This document shows, piece by piece, positions 11,856 to 24,400 of a stretch of 64,000 nt of DNA. Source of the stretch: Ornithodoros turicata (taxonomy: Eukaryota; Arthropoda; Arachnida; Ixodida; Argasidae); contig NC_088203.1 of assembly GCF_037126465.1 (NCBI RefSeq), forward strand, positions 102,424,668-102,488,667, written 5' to 3'. Position numbers and translations under genes: made by a program. Numbering within the stretch: position 1 is the first letter of the stretch; each line of letters opens with the position of its first letter. Under the pieces are notes generated by a model. That model was given only the letters and a program-made list of their open reading frames with translations. It was not told the DNA's origin and searched no databases.

Positions 11856-12192
11856 TAGATTTCGGGTTTAACGAGATTCTTCCCTGAATTTGCACCCCGA
11901 ATTGAAGGTTCCCTGTTTATAGGGTGGAACCCCCGATTTTTACGCAGCAAATTGCCCTCACTGAGACACCTGTAGGAATTCACACTAACTTGTTTGGTAG
12001 CAAACTCAGTTACATCACCATTTGTACCAAACCAGTTCAGTTAGTTTGAGTAACTTAGCCCCAGTTTCTCCCCAAATTTAGCCTACCGGAAGCTTTTACA
12101 CCCGAATTTCCATGAATTTAGGGCATGTTTATTTACCCGGTTTTTACTCCCCGAATTTAGAAAAAAAAATTCCCTGAAAACTTCGTGCTCTA
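11856..12192 (+). mobile_element. hAT-like MITE, GGTTTAACCCG family
   Basis: A diverged copy begins TAGATTTCGGGTTTAACGAG and ends CTTCGTGCTCTA, with flanks GGAATATT and AGAATATT (7 of 8). The interior shares TTGCACCCCGAATTGAAGGT and TTTCTCCCC-type blocks with the copies at 26746, 42194, 43438 and 49808. Confidence 0.7.
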
Positions 12193-14058
12193 AGAATATT
12201 TCGACCAGCCACCATCGGGCACTGAAGATTTTATGCACGTGACAGTGATCCAACAATTAAGTTGCCTGCATTGGAAACTGTTGATGCATACTGAGCCAGT
12301 ATTGGGAAATCTAGCAGGACGATGCTGGGAGTGGTTAGTATTTACCATGGGATAAGCGGTATCCTAGAGGATGAGAACGTGAGTTTACACCTAAGACACT
12401 TTTCTGCGGAGTTTAACCATTCTGAAGCTAGTGAACATTATACGAGCTACGGATAGCATAGAAAATAATCCTGAAGTGCAAACCACATAGTCTTACAAAA
12501 TTGTTTGCACATTCTGGTTGCAAAGTTTGATTTTTGCGAGAATATGAACAAGCTCATTTCACGGTCTGCTCCAAGACAAAGATGTGACAGGGTGTGCTCC
12601 TGCTACTTGAACCAGTCAATTTGTGCAAAACATTGTGCTTTCTGCTCTTCCCTATAATTGGACTAAATGAATCAAACACAAGCTTCATTTCAAAGGATTC
12701 TGAATCGTCCTACAACACGATCCATTAATTTAACCGATTTTACCCACAGTAGGGGGGCGGCTAACACAGTTATGCACGTAGAGATTACTTCCGTGCCTCT
12801 GTGCCGGGGGCCACAGACGAGACTTTGCAGTGCCTTGTGCTAAAACGTTCCTTCTTCCTATGCAGAATCAATATAAAATAATGCCTTACTGCAACCAACC
12901 ACGTGTCGTACATTCTTTGGCTGAGAAGTTTCTTTCTGCCACACTCCGTTCAAGATTTGGCAGCTCTTCATCAACAGGATTTCCCTACTTCCCAAATCTC
13001 AACTGCCCTTTTCTTGGCTCTTACAGACAAGCTGCCCAGAAACCCACGGCATTAAATCGCAGAGTGCCTCCCATTCCCAGCGGCAAGACGACCCACTGCT
13101 GAAGCGGTCATTCATTAAGCATTTATTACTATACAACAAATGCAGACAGAGGGCATTACCTTATATAACCTTCGTTTTTTTTTTCTCTCTTTCTAACGTG
13201 GCTCATGCAATCACTTGACTGCTCCAACGCAGGTGCCGGGTGATGCTTCGAAACAGCCTCTTTCAACATACAAGAAAGCTTATATTACAATAACTTAATG
13301 AGTGCACAGCGTTGACAAAGTGTACAATACCTAAAAACAAACGGACCAAGGCTTTTTTGTAGGGATGCGACAAAAAAATATAAATAAAATCCTAAATCTG
13401 AAGTTGTGAGCAACAGACACGACTCCCCCAAAAAGAGCAATGAAGACTGACACACACCGGTATCACGGTACTGTAGGTTAGTGGTACCGTTCCCTGCAGA
13501 AAAAAAAAATAAAAAAATCTGACAAGTAGTCGTAAGACAGGCGAAAAGAATCTTGCTGCGTGATGATGTCTTTTGTATGATTACCACTAAGTACGTCACT
13601 GGCTGGTGTTGAAATATCGTGATTCGAGAGGATCCTACGAATAAGACAGACTTCCTGGCATCGAGTTATTGCCGTTACACCAGCGGCCTGATGGGTGCTT
13701 TGATGAAGTGCCACGTGCTGCAGATTTATCAGATACGCACAGCAAGACGGCCAAGTCTCATGCAGCTACCCTAGCGACTAATTGCAGACGCCTTTATGAG
13801 ACCCACGTACAAAAACCAGCTGCAAGCGAGCGTGTTAACCAGTGAAAATTTTTGGATGAAACTTTGTTGTAGAAAATAGTTTTCCTCCTAAACAGTCCTT
13901 GTCCTAACGAAAGTTAAGCTTAGATACACACACATACGTACGGGACGTTCCATGATTTTTCTATCGAGTTTTTCCTCCAGATAATAATAGGTACTACGTT
14001 TGAGGGGGAAAAGAATCTCATACGCCCACACTATTCAGACACTCTTCATACATGTTTT

Positions 14059-14951
14059 TTTTTTTTTTTTCGCCCCTAGTCTCTTTTTCCTGGCTTTTAA
14101 AACTCCGGTACGACAACACCCTTCGACAACGTGGGGGAAAAAAGCGGCGTCAGGGAAGCGTGCAGTTCACACTAGGGCTTTCAGACGAAAAAAGAAAAAA
14201 AAAAAAAAGTACCTAAGCAATAAAAAAAAAAAAGAGAGAGAGAAAGAAAAATGACGAGGCAGAGCTACACGAAGCTCCCATGTGTTCTTATATACAAGGA
14301 AATGTATGATACAACAATGCATGCGCACAACGCAGAAAAAGAGTCCACTGCGCCATAGTCCAAAGATGTGTCTCTCCCCCCTTCTCACCTGTCCTCCTCT
14401 CCCCACAGTCTGTCGCCGCGATAACACCGACCTACGCATTAGCAGACGAACCGTGGTGGGGAAGAAAAAAAAATCGATAAGGGAGAAGCGCAAACCGAGA
14501 CGGAAAGACGAAAACTATCCTTTACAATTTGTACACAGGTGGCCTAGAGCGTTACACCAAGCAACCGTCTGCAAAAAAAAAAAAAAAAAGAAATGGAGCA
14601 CTCTCTGACCCAGAGAACAAAAAAGGCACAGGTTCCCCCCTCCCCCAAACACCGCCCCCCTGCGAGCTCCTTCCACTTTCTTCTACGCAGAACACCATCT
14701 CGGCTTGAACCCATCCTGGAACCGACAATGCCCGGGGCGCGACGCGCAACAGAATCCCTCCTGTGCGTCTTTACCCGTTCCCCTACCGACGTGCGCCGCG
14801 CACTCGAAGTCGCGTCTCCCCCTCTAAAGGTGCACCTGTTTTTCCAAACAACACGGCGTATTGTCAACATGATCAATCCTGGAATTTCTTTTTTTTTTTT
14901 TTTTGTATCTTACATATACACAGAAAGTAAAAAAAAATAATAATAAAAAAA
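14059..14951. repeat. Cluster of long A and T homopolymer runs
   Basis: Within 900 bp there are at least six A or T runs of 11-18 bases (near 14059, 14195, 14223, 14573, 14888 and 14930), some joined to GAGA repeats. No other part of the window is so dense. It lies downstream of CSNK1G in its transcribed direction. Confidence 0.7.
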
Positions 14952-15489
14952 AATAGAGGGAGAGAGGAACTTTGTAACAACGATGCCATCTTGTCAGACC
15001 TACAGCAATCGTCCCTTCCATAGTCTCGAGCATATTTCGGCTTATTCCGCAAGTGCAGCTCGCCAGCGAGTCTACCTCCAGCTAACCCAGAAAGACGGTT
15101 GAGACGAAAATACGAGAAATTCGGCTAAAATTCGGGTAGCGACTGGGAAAAAAAATAAAAAGAATAAAGTGAAGCAGCGTCTCAAAAGTTAAACAACGGT
15201 GAAGGGGACGTAACGTAATACGAGGTCTGCTGTAGCGACTCCTTCGGCAAAATTGTCCAGCAAAAACGGCCGTTCCACACGAGGGGGGAAGAGGAGGGGA
15301 AGCGGTATTTTGGGGGAGAGGTGGCAAGCGGTGGTGAGGGAACAGAAAAGTGGGCGTCATTCAAAGGGCAGCGGTGATGACGGCCCTGGTGGGAGGGACA
15401 CCCGGTGGGGGTCCCACAGCGCTCTCTTTAGAGTCTGAAGGGGAAGTACGCAGGAGCACAGCTTCCTGGTCGGGGGTGCCAGCCGCCAG

Positions 15490-18400
15490 TCACTTTTGAC
15501 GGCCAAGTTTTTTCTTCTTCTTGAAGAAGCAGCAGCACCTGCAAACAGAACACGCACATGTGTGTGGGGACATGAGGTGGCACATTCATAGGGCCTGACT
15601 TTTTAGGGTTAAACCCGTATCCGCCCGATATTTACCCCCCCCGCCCCCCGAACGAAATCCGTAAAATTCGGGTTTAACCCGAATCTACCCGAAAACATCC
15701 GGGTTGCGTGGCACACTCGTAAGCGTGCATTAAAATAAAGTTTGATAACATTGCTAAACATTAGTTCCATGTTAAGACAAATTTTTATTAAACAAGAAAA
15801 ATAAATCACCCGAATTCCTGACGACAGAATATGCCGTAATGGGATTTAACCTGAATACACCCGAATTTTCAAATGAAAACTATCACCCGATATTTACCCC
15901 CCCCCCCAAATTCGGCCAAAAATAAAACCCGAAAAAGTCGGGCCCTACACATTCAACGCCAAAGAAGACTGATGCTCGTGACCCTGTCAGCGTAATAATA
16001 TAGCTTGCACAGGAGTACGAGCCAAAATGAGGGAACTATGCCAACTTAATATCCCACCGCGTATTACAACCAGGAGCTGGTTGCTCAGGGTTGCCTCTGA
16101 TAGTGGTTCTGGAGTGCAGACCGTCTCTGCGTCCAAAAGGTGAGCGGGCTCTTTCCAACTCAACCTAACGAGCATTTCTAGGCTTTTTAAGTGCAGCAAA
16201 GAAGTAGCTTAACTAAGAGGAACATGCTCATATTATGTACGAAAGAGCATGTACCTTTTGTCTTGGGCCCTACTTCCTATTTCTATACAGCTTCGCTCTT
16301 AACGAATGTGACGAACTGGGCTCCATGCTAACTTTTTCGTTATTCCGTACCGTGCAAGAAGTGTACGGCTTCGTTGTGACTTGTGACGGGCTCCCACACA
16401 ATGTCTTTGTCATCAACTGTGTCATTTCTTTGAAATCCCAGGGTTACCGAATGTTTGGAGTGTGCCAACTTGAAATCATAACGACAATGAACAGTATAAT
16501 TTGTTATTATTATGATTTCAAGTTGGCACACTCCAAACGTTCGGTAGTTCGATAGTTCAGTTCAGCATTGGGCCCTTGGTCTCCTGCCTTCCCTGGCTCC
16601 ACAAGGACACACAAATGCACTTCGACGAGACTTCCGATAATTTTATTAACTTCTCCGCACTGTCGGTCTCCTGCCTTCGTTGAGGCTGACATGTCTAGCT
16701 TCCAGTTCAAATTTTGTACAACCGCGGGTCACTTCCAGTTACGCTTTGTTACGTGACACGACGGCACCGAAGATGGAAATGTGTTGGGACTCACTTGGTG
16801 TCTGAGACCACTTCTACTTCGACGGGGAGGGCAATGGGGGTGTTAGAATGGCCCGTGGTGGGGTCATCGTTTCCGAGGTCCCCGTTCGTCGAGCTCACGA
16901 CCTGAACGGATCCGTGCTGATGGGCCAGTTTCTCAGCCAGCAGCGTGTTGCCCGTCTGCTTGGGCCCCGTCGCTGCCTGGTCCAGCCACGCAGTCTTCTG
17001 TGGATTTGCCTGCAGGTTGGTCATTTTGCAATTTTTTTTTTCCCCGTCTGCCATTCAGGCCCCCCCCACCATTGCAAGTTTTCCTTATTGTCGCAGCATA
17101 CTGTTTTCCCGATTCCTGTGGGCAAGCTGCATTAGGGCATTACGACAGAGAGCTTTGGAGAAGCGAGGAGGAGCAACTCAAGGAGGCAGATTAAGGGTCA
17201 AATAATCCTTTCGCAGCAATAATTTGAGTGGTAAGCTTGTGGATTTTGTCCACCCAATGTTTTTTTTTTAAAGAGCACTAAAATACTGGCACCTCGCAAT
17301 TAATGCCCCCCCATGGATGGCAACGCTCTTAAGCAAACCGTACCGTGCTACCAACTTCCTGGCGCCGTGATCTAGGTTCAATATCGCAACCTTAGAATCG
17401 TTGAAGGTGGTGTGTCCGCGAGGAATCCAAAATTCTGAAGTTAATGCGATATCTACTTGGAGATGCCTTCCAAGGACAAAACATTGAAAAAGTTTCGCAA
17501 AATTCCTTCGTGTTTTTTTCATAAAACATCAAAAACATGGAATTCGAAACCAACTGCCGGCTTCCGGTCGAAACAGCCCTTCCCTGCTACCCTGTTTCCG
17601 GTGACGTCACTGGAGTTGGCCGACTGGTTGCGATCCGATACTACCGAAAGCATGAACGCGTATGTTTCTAGCAACTGTTTGGCAGCAGACTGCGTGCTTT
17701 CATAACAGACTCCAGTGACGTCGGTCCTCACGCTGTTGCCAGAGTTCAGCTGAGAGCGCGCAGCCGGCTGCAAAATCCAATTAAATTCATTTTCTAATGT
17801 TTGAGACTGTCCCTAAAGCGAAATATTCTGGTTACACATATTTTAGGCACCCACCATTCCGATCGCACCTTCTGTTCAACCGTGTTTTTTGTCCGGACAC
17901 CACCTTTACGCAACCAGGGACCCATCGAGGCTCGGATAATCTTGCTGAGCAGAAGCGATTGAAAATGGCATGAAAGGATCAATCTTTCATATTCGAAGGA
18001 GTAACGCATTTTACAAACTACCGGAAAGACATTACCTTGGGTACCGTAGGTTCCGGTGCAATCTACCCTCGAGGGAACATAAAATTGTACGCCCGATTGA
18101 CTGCATATGCAGCGAGCAACACGTACCGCATGTGAAGTACTGCAACCGAACATAAACTGCATAAAGCTTGTTTAGTTGCAAACATATGCACCCTTAGGGA
18201 ATACCAAATCGTGGATCAAATTCTGGTAGAGCAACAGGAAAAAAAAAGAGAAAAAGGTTCCCTCCACAACCTGAACAAAGAAATCACTCCAGCTGTACTA
18301 TGACTGCATTTTGCAGCGGTGATGCACACATGAGGCAGGCACGTTGTTACACTCATCAAAGTGTACTTAAATAATGCAGAGCACACGATGCACATAATTT

Positions 18401-21400
18401 TGGGGGCTTGTCGTACGAACGAAAACAAAATGTGCACAAACTTTTCACACCATGAAAACATTAGCGCCCCCACCAAGAAAACACGAAAGAGAGACCGCAG
18501 ATGAAAGACAAATATGTGCATGCATTCTGAAGGACAAGGGGGGCGACAGACACAGAAGCAAGCGGAAGCAAATGTGCGAGGAAGCATGAGAATGGGATAT
18601 TTGGGGTCATGGTAAAGTACCACATTTGTAATATTGCGAACCAGAATAAAATGCTCTCCACACCTTGTACAGCTCGGAAGGAGGTGCGAATCATCATCAA
18701 TCGAAATCAAATCAATCAAAACGCTGTATGGAAGGTTACACATTTTTCAAACCTTATTTGCAGCCGGATCTCTTTTTTTCTACACTCTCTTTTTCTGCAA
18801 TTTAATTTGAGGTAATCCGCTTCCACTTGGAGCCGAAAATTTTGTCACCGCCATGAAATCGCTGCGATAGCAGGAGGTAGTGTCGTTCCAGCAACATTAA
18901 AAAGAAAGGAGAAACAATTTTCATATTGACGTAAGAAAAGAGTCTTGACTCTTCAAGTCAAAAGGTCGTGCACGTCTGAGCACCCTTAAAGGGACCATGA
19001 AATGATTTTTGCAAATTCTGAGTACTTTGCCAGAAACAGTTCTCACGAGCCCTCACTATCATACGCACATCGATTTTTAACCGTATTCAGTGCAAAATAG
19101 CTGGGCATGACCACCACATACATCTCTTCAAAGCGGTCTTACGTTATCAACGTCCAGTCCTCTCAGCCAATTCTGGACGACCCGGAGCACACACCACGTG
19201 GGTGCATGGTTTCGGTTTGGACAACAACGCCGTCTGCCGTGTATCTGCCGTCGAAATCGGTAGAAATATGGCGAAACGCAAATTGTCAGTGATTGAGGAA
19301 GAGATTACGCGACACATACGGTGTCTAGGAATCATTCCTTACGCAGCAGCTCCCAAAAGGCCACCGACAGGGACGTTCCCTGACAAAGAATAAGCTAAGA
19401 GAGGAAAACGTGCTCTGGCAACCATGCTGGCAATTAACGGCTATATACTACACTTCTGCTAGGATCCTGTGTAAACGATTGGATACAATTTTAGCTCCAG
19501 GTAAAATTAAAACATATTTCATGGCGAAGGTTGCGAGCTTGCTTGCAAATTTTGCAATTTGCTCGCGGCAACATTCCCCGCGAATGACGTCACGGGCAGT
19601 TCGCCTCGTAGCAGCCGCCGTTCACAGCCGCGGTTAATATAGAATATTTTCGCTATCTCAATTCTCGATTCAAATCTCGATTTTCAACTTCATATTTCAC
19701 GGGATGAATGCTTTAGTACAGAGGAACAAATTGAAAAATGATCGTAGGCTCGTCAAATATCCGTTCATGGTCCCTTTAACTTGAGGGCTGCAAGACCGTA
19801 CGCGAAGCATGACCTACTAGGTTATAACGACCATGTCGTGGGCACCCCTTCCCAGCGCCGCACTTTTGGAAGCCAGCGGTGGCGCTTCTCATAGTCCCAG
19901 TTATTGCTTCCTCAACTTCTACAATACTTTGTACTTCAGCTTACCTTAGTATTTCTGTACAAGCGGTGTGTATTCCACGGATGTTTCATTATGAGGTTGA
20001 TTATCATCATCATACTACGCGTTTTCATAGGAGATATCGCTGTCGTCTGCTACGGTAGTCGTACATACGCTCCTGCGCGTTCGGAATTCAAATTTCCATC
20101 GTCCAATCGTGGCGTGCCGATGTGTAGCGCCCCTGGCGGATCGTGCGGACGGGCTCCTCATAGGGGTTGCCGATTGTGACGTGGTCGTTATAATCTAGTA
20201 GGTTCAAAGTCTAGTAGTAGGTCTAGTAGTCTAGTAGTTCCAAAAAAATGTGGTACTTTTCCGGGGAAAGGGAGGGAGTGTGTGAGGAGAGAAAGTGAAA
20301 GGGAGAATGGCTTTTATTTCTCTCTCACCCTCGTGTTGGACGTGGTGTGCCTCTCCCTGTTTGGTGACACTATCACCTCCTGCCCAGTCTGTAGGGAACC
20401 CACGGGAGTTGACTGAAAAGGGTAACCAATCGTCGCTGCTTTTTTATTCAAGAATGGAACGGGAGAACTATAGATGGTCTGAAGTCAAACCTATCGGGCT
20501 CAGCTACTACTATGTGTTGAGAAGCTAAAGCTCTGCTCTAAAGGGAAGTGTGAGCTATCCTACAGAAGTGACATTTGCACATGCTTGTGCTCACTAGAAA
20601 CGCGCAAAAACAACTAAAAAAAAAGAAGAAAGGTTTGTGGGCGAGACATGGATGGATTTCACATGCGCTTAAAATTTGTGAAAACTGGGGCTTGTGAACA
20701 TCCAGGGTTCTTAAAGTACGTTGCACTGTTTCTTCAAACTTTTTGTCGACGTTTGAAGCCACATACTTCCTGGCTTCGATCCCCCACCCCCTGCAGACAA
20801 TGCTTTCCGACGTGAATGAAGCTTATACATGCGTCGTGGCCTTGTGTTTTCTGTCTCTTTTTTTTTTTTTTTTTTGTGATCGAGGGCAAAAACTGGGTGT
20901 TATTTCAGGAGCCACAAATCCGGGCAATATCAGGTGGAAAAGCAGGTTTTCGGGTGGGAAATAAAAAAAAAAAGAGAGAGCGCTTCCCAATTTTAACAAT
21001 TTTAGTTGAGCAGATGTGCAACAACCATGCTGAATGTGCAGTGCTTAGCATTCTTCATTGCCCATATTGGTGGCTCTATTGGCACTTTGCCAGGTTAGTT
21101 TTTCGGAAGTCTTAGGGTTTTACCTTAAGTGCAGGTGATTCGAACCAGGCGGTAAAAATGGGTTCTACTGGGTTATACCCCAATATACAAGGCCCTATGC
21201 ATTCACCAGGTGAAGTGGGTCTCCCCCCACAGAATTTCGACACCCTGCGAATAAATGTCCCGCGCAAATGCCTGCTTGTGGCACATGTTCGAGCTGCTTT
21301 ATCATCCTCTCGGCATTATGAACCGAATCGACAATCACTGATTAATACGTAGTTAATAAATCACTAATAATAATCAAATAATAATCACTGTGGTTGTTGA

Positions 21401-24400
21401 ACATTCAACCCAAGATTATACATATTTGTGGATAAGTATGACAGATGTGTGCCCTAAAACTCTGGACTCTCTGAACAATTTCCAATTATCATGCCCCATA
21501 AGAGAACCCAGCTCACAATATCTAAACACGCTAGCCTTAGTAAGCGTATTACAGAGAGACAACGGCCTTCAAAAGGCACAATCCGCACGACTCTCTCCTT
21601 CCTGTCAGGTGCTGGAAATTACTGGCATTTTGGAGTCTTAGCCAATGAGAGGGCCCTGCTGCGACAAGCTGTGGCACTGAGTGTACCGGTTCTGGTAACA
21701 CTGCAGTTACTTTGCCAGAGCACGTGTGATACTATGAAAACGAAGTTGCCGGAGACATTGCTATAGATACGGTGAGCCCACAAGATGAAACGCTGCAGAC
21801 GTTTGGGTTTGAACTTGCATCCCGTACTGAGACCAGGTAACAGGGCGCAAATGATGTGCGGCTACTGTCGCCAAAGCATTGCAGGGCGGAGCATGAGTAT
21901 GAAAGAGTGCAGTGTATGTTTCGTTGGTTTGCAGGCACTCTGTACAAAAATTCATTGGGAAAAATTTCACGATCAGCAGGATGGCACTGTGCAGAAAAAG
22001 AAGAAGAAAGGAAGTACACCCTGCATACCTGTGCAGTGCCCCTTTAAATATGTTCAAGTGGAAGAAGATGCGCTTAAATTATTTGAAGTATAAATCAAAG
22101 TTCATTCTTGGAAGCAAGTGGACACTAAGTATATGTAATACCGTATTTACTCGCATAATTTGCGCACTTTTTTTACCGAAAAATGACGCGAAGGTTGGGG
22201 GTGCGCAAATTACGCGAGGCATTAACAAGCAGACTTGAAAAATGTGCAAAATCTGTTAAAAGATGGTCCTTTAGGCGAATAGTACAATACAATCTCGGTG
22301 ATAGGAATCTCACGGGGTAGCGGAAGACATTCGTATCGTCCGAAATTCGTATAAAAAAAATCACACCTAAATTAAAATTTAGGCAAGAAAATAGACAGTG
22401 ACTGTTCATTTTCTATAACTGTCAGTGAAAGAAGTTGGTCGTAAGGATTTTCTCTCTTTGTTTTTGGCCAATGCTGTAAAAATTTGCGAGATGATTCAAA
22501 AAGGCCCAGCACGTGCTTTCCACGCTTTTTCTAAAGCGAGCTTCTCCTAAAGCACGCATGCGTTAGGTGAAGCCAGCTTGCGGAATGCTGACGCGTATGT
22601 TCCCTCCACGTGTTCTTGTCGTTTTATTTTCACAACTTTTTTAGTGGAGTTTGGAAAAAGTGGAGGTGCGCAAATTATGCGATGGCGCAAATTACGCGAG
22701 TAAATACGGTATAGTATAACTTGCATTAAGGTTACAGCATTAGAGCTGAAAGCATGATGCCAATAATTTCTGTTAAATCTCGTCATAAAGAGGCCCAACC
22801 AGAACCAAGAATGACAGTCGAGTACAAACAATGTTAGCTATGGGTTGGCGTACAGGCACGAAACCACTTCCTACACACTATATACCTCTATGCCATTCAG
22901 AAAGGGGATCTGTGCCATTGGATTGTCACTCAAAAGCACACAGGAAGAATGCATTGACAGGGTTGACTACACTGGGAAGCACTAGTGCCTGCTTTCATGC
23001 GCAGAGCAGGGTTAAAAAAAGTACACACCTAGCATACCGCTCGACCATGTAGCCATTTGCAGTGAAAAAATTCTACACACTTTATAGTTAACAATGCATG
23101 TTTGCACGCATGCTCTATGTTCATACAGCTGGTCGTAAAAGAATTGTAATGTACCCCGAAAGCAAAGGAAATCCTCATTTATTTCATCCCAATGTTTGCA
23201 ACTGCTCGTCCGTGTCACAAAACACATTGGGGATTATAGCACAGTCTGAAATCGCTGTCACTATATCAGCAGCACTGTCCCAAAAGCTGAAAGCAACGTA
23301 TGTTCCTAGACTTTTCAATACTGTACCCTGTCCTATAAAAAGCACAGGGTTCTCAAATTCACACACAAAGAAAACTGTGTGCAGTACTTGTAGGCTAAAA
23401 TCATTTTCCTAATGTAAAAGTCGCACCTAGTAATTCAGAGTGAGTGACAGCGCGTACACTGCTTTCAGTGCCTCCAACCACCTGTGGAATTTGATTATTT
23501 TAGACACCTTACACTTACAGTAAGGTCAAAACTACCCCGAAGCTTTGCAAAATCACGTAACTACCACACGATAGTTGGTAGAAACCTCCCTGATGAACAT
23601 AGAGGTTACAACATTTGTATCCCTTAAACAACAGCTACTACAGCTAACAGCTGACGACTACAGCTAATAGAGCATACAGTTTGTACCACAAGCAGCACTC
23701 CCTTTTTGTCAGCTTGTACCACATTTAAAGTGAATACTGAAAAAGGTTGCGCGTGTCAGGTTTCCTACATGCTCGACCGAGCCTCCAGCCTAATCAAGCC
23801 ACGAACAGCCTGCTACCCAGCCAAGACAAGCCACGAGGGTGTCCGATCATACCGACCTGGCTCGAGGGTCCCTCATCCGACGGCAGAGCCAGTTTCAGTT
23901 GCCTCAGTTGGAAAAAGTTTTCCGGCTTCCCAGTGCAACGCAGTCAAGGAAGAAACAACAAAAGAGAAAGAAGGGGGAGAGGAGGCTAGTGCAGTGCTGC
24001 TCTTTTCTTCTCCGCCTTGCACTTCCCACGAGCATGCTCTAGCATTAGCTCGCTTACCATTTTCAAGGATACCACTTTTCTGCTTCACAAAAAGTCACGT
24101 GCTCCTAATATGTATACACTCTCGAAGTTTTGCAAAAGATCATTAATCAAGTAACGGACTGTTAGCAACGTCACTGAACAGGTGTGCGAGCGGGGGATGG
24201 GAACGATCGTCATTGTTATCACCCTCTTACCTTACAGTGCCACCTGAACAAATGTGAGTGTAGTTCACTATAAAAGGACATCTTATAAATAGGGCCTGAC
24301 TTTTTAGGGTTAAACCCGTATCTGCCCGATATTTACCCCCCGAACGAAATCTGTAAAATTCGGGTTTAACCCGAATCTACCCGAAAACATCCGGGTCGCG

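Larger units (their letters stand above)
8987..15489. other. PCLAF-CSNK1G convergent intergenic region / CSNK1G 3' UTR
   Basis: No coding region was recognised here; open frames are short and match no family I know. Around 9190-9310 is a fragment repeating ACCTGAAT. One complete hAT-like MITE lies at 11856-12192. The stretch next to CSNK1G (14059-14951) is unusually rich in A and T runs and could be the 3' untranslated region of CSNK1G, which ends at 15490 on the minus strand. A poly(A) site was not identified. Confidence 0.5.

Noticed and set aside
16340..16555. Overlapping open frames on both strands with similar peptides
   Set aside because: They arise from the inverted repeat of the hairpin at 16445-16546.
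18986..19779. piggyBac assignment for the TTAA-flanked element
   Set aside because: piggyBac ends begin CCC after TTAA, whereas here the element begins AGGG, which fits Kolobok better.
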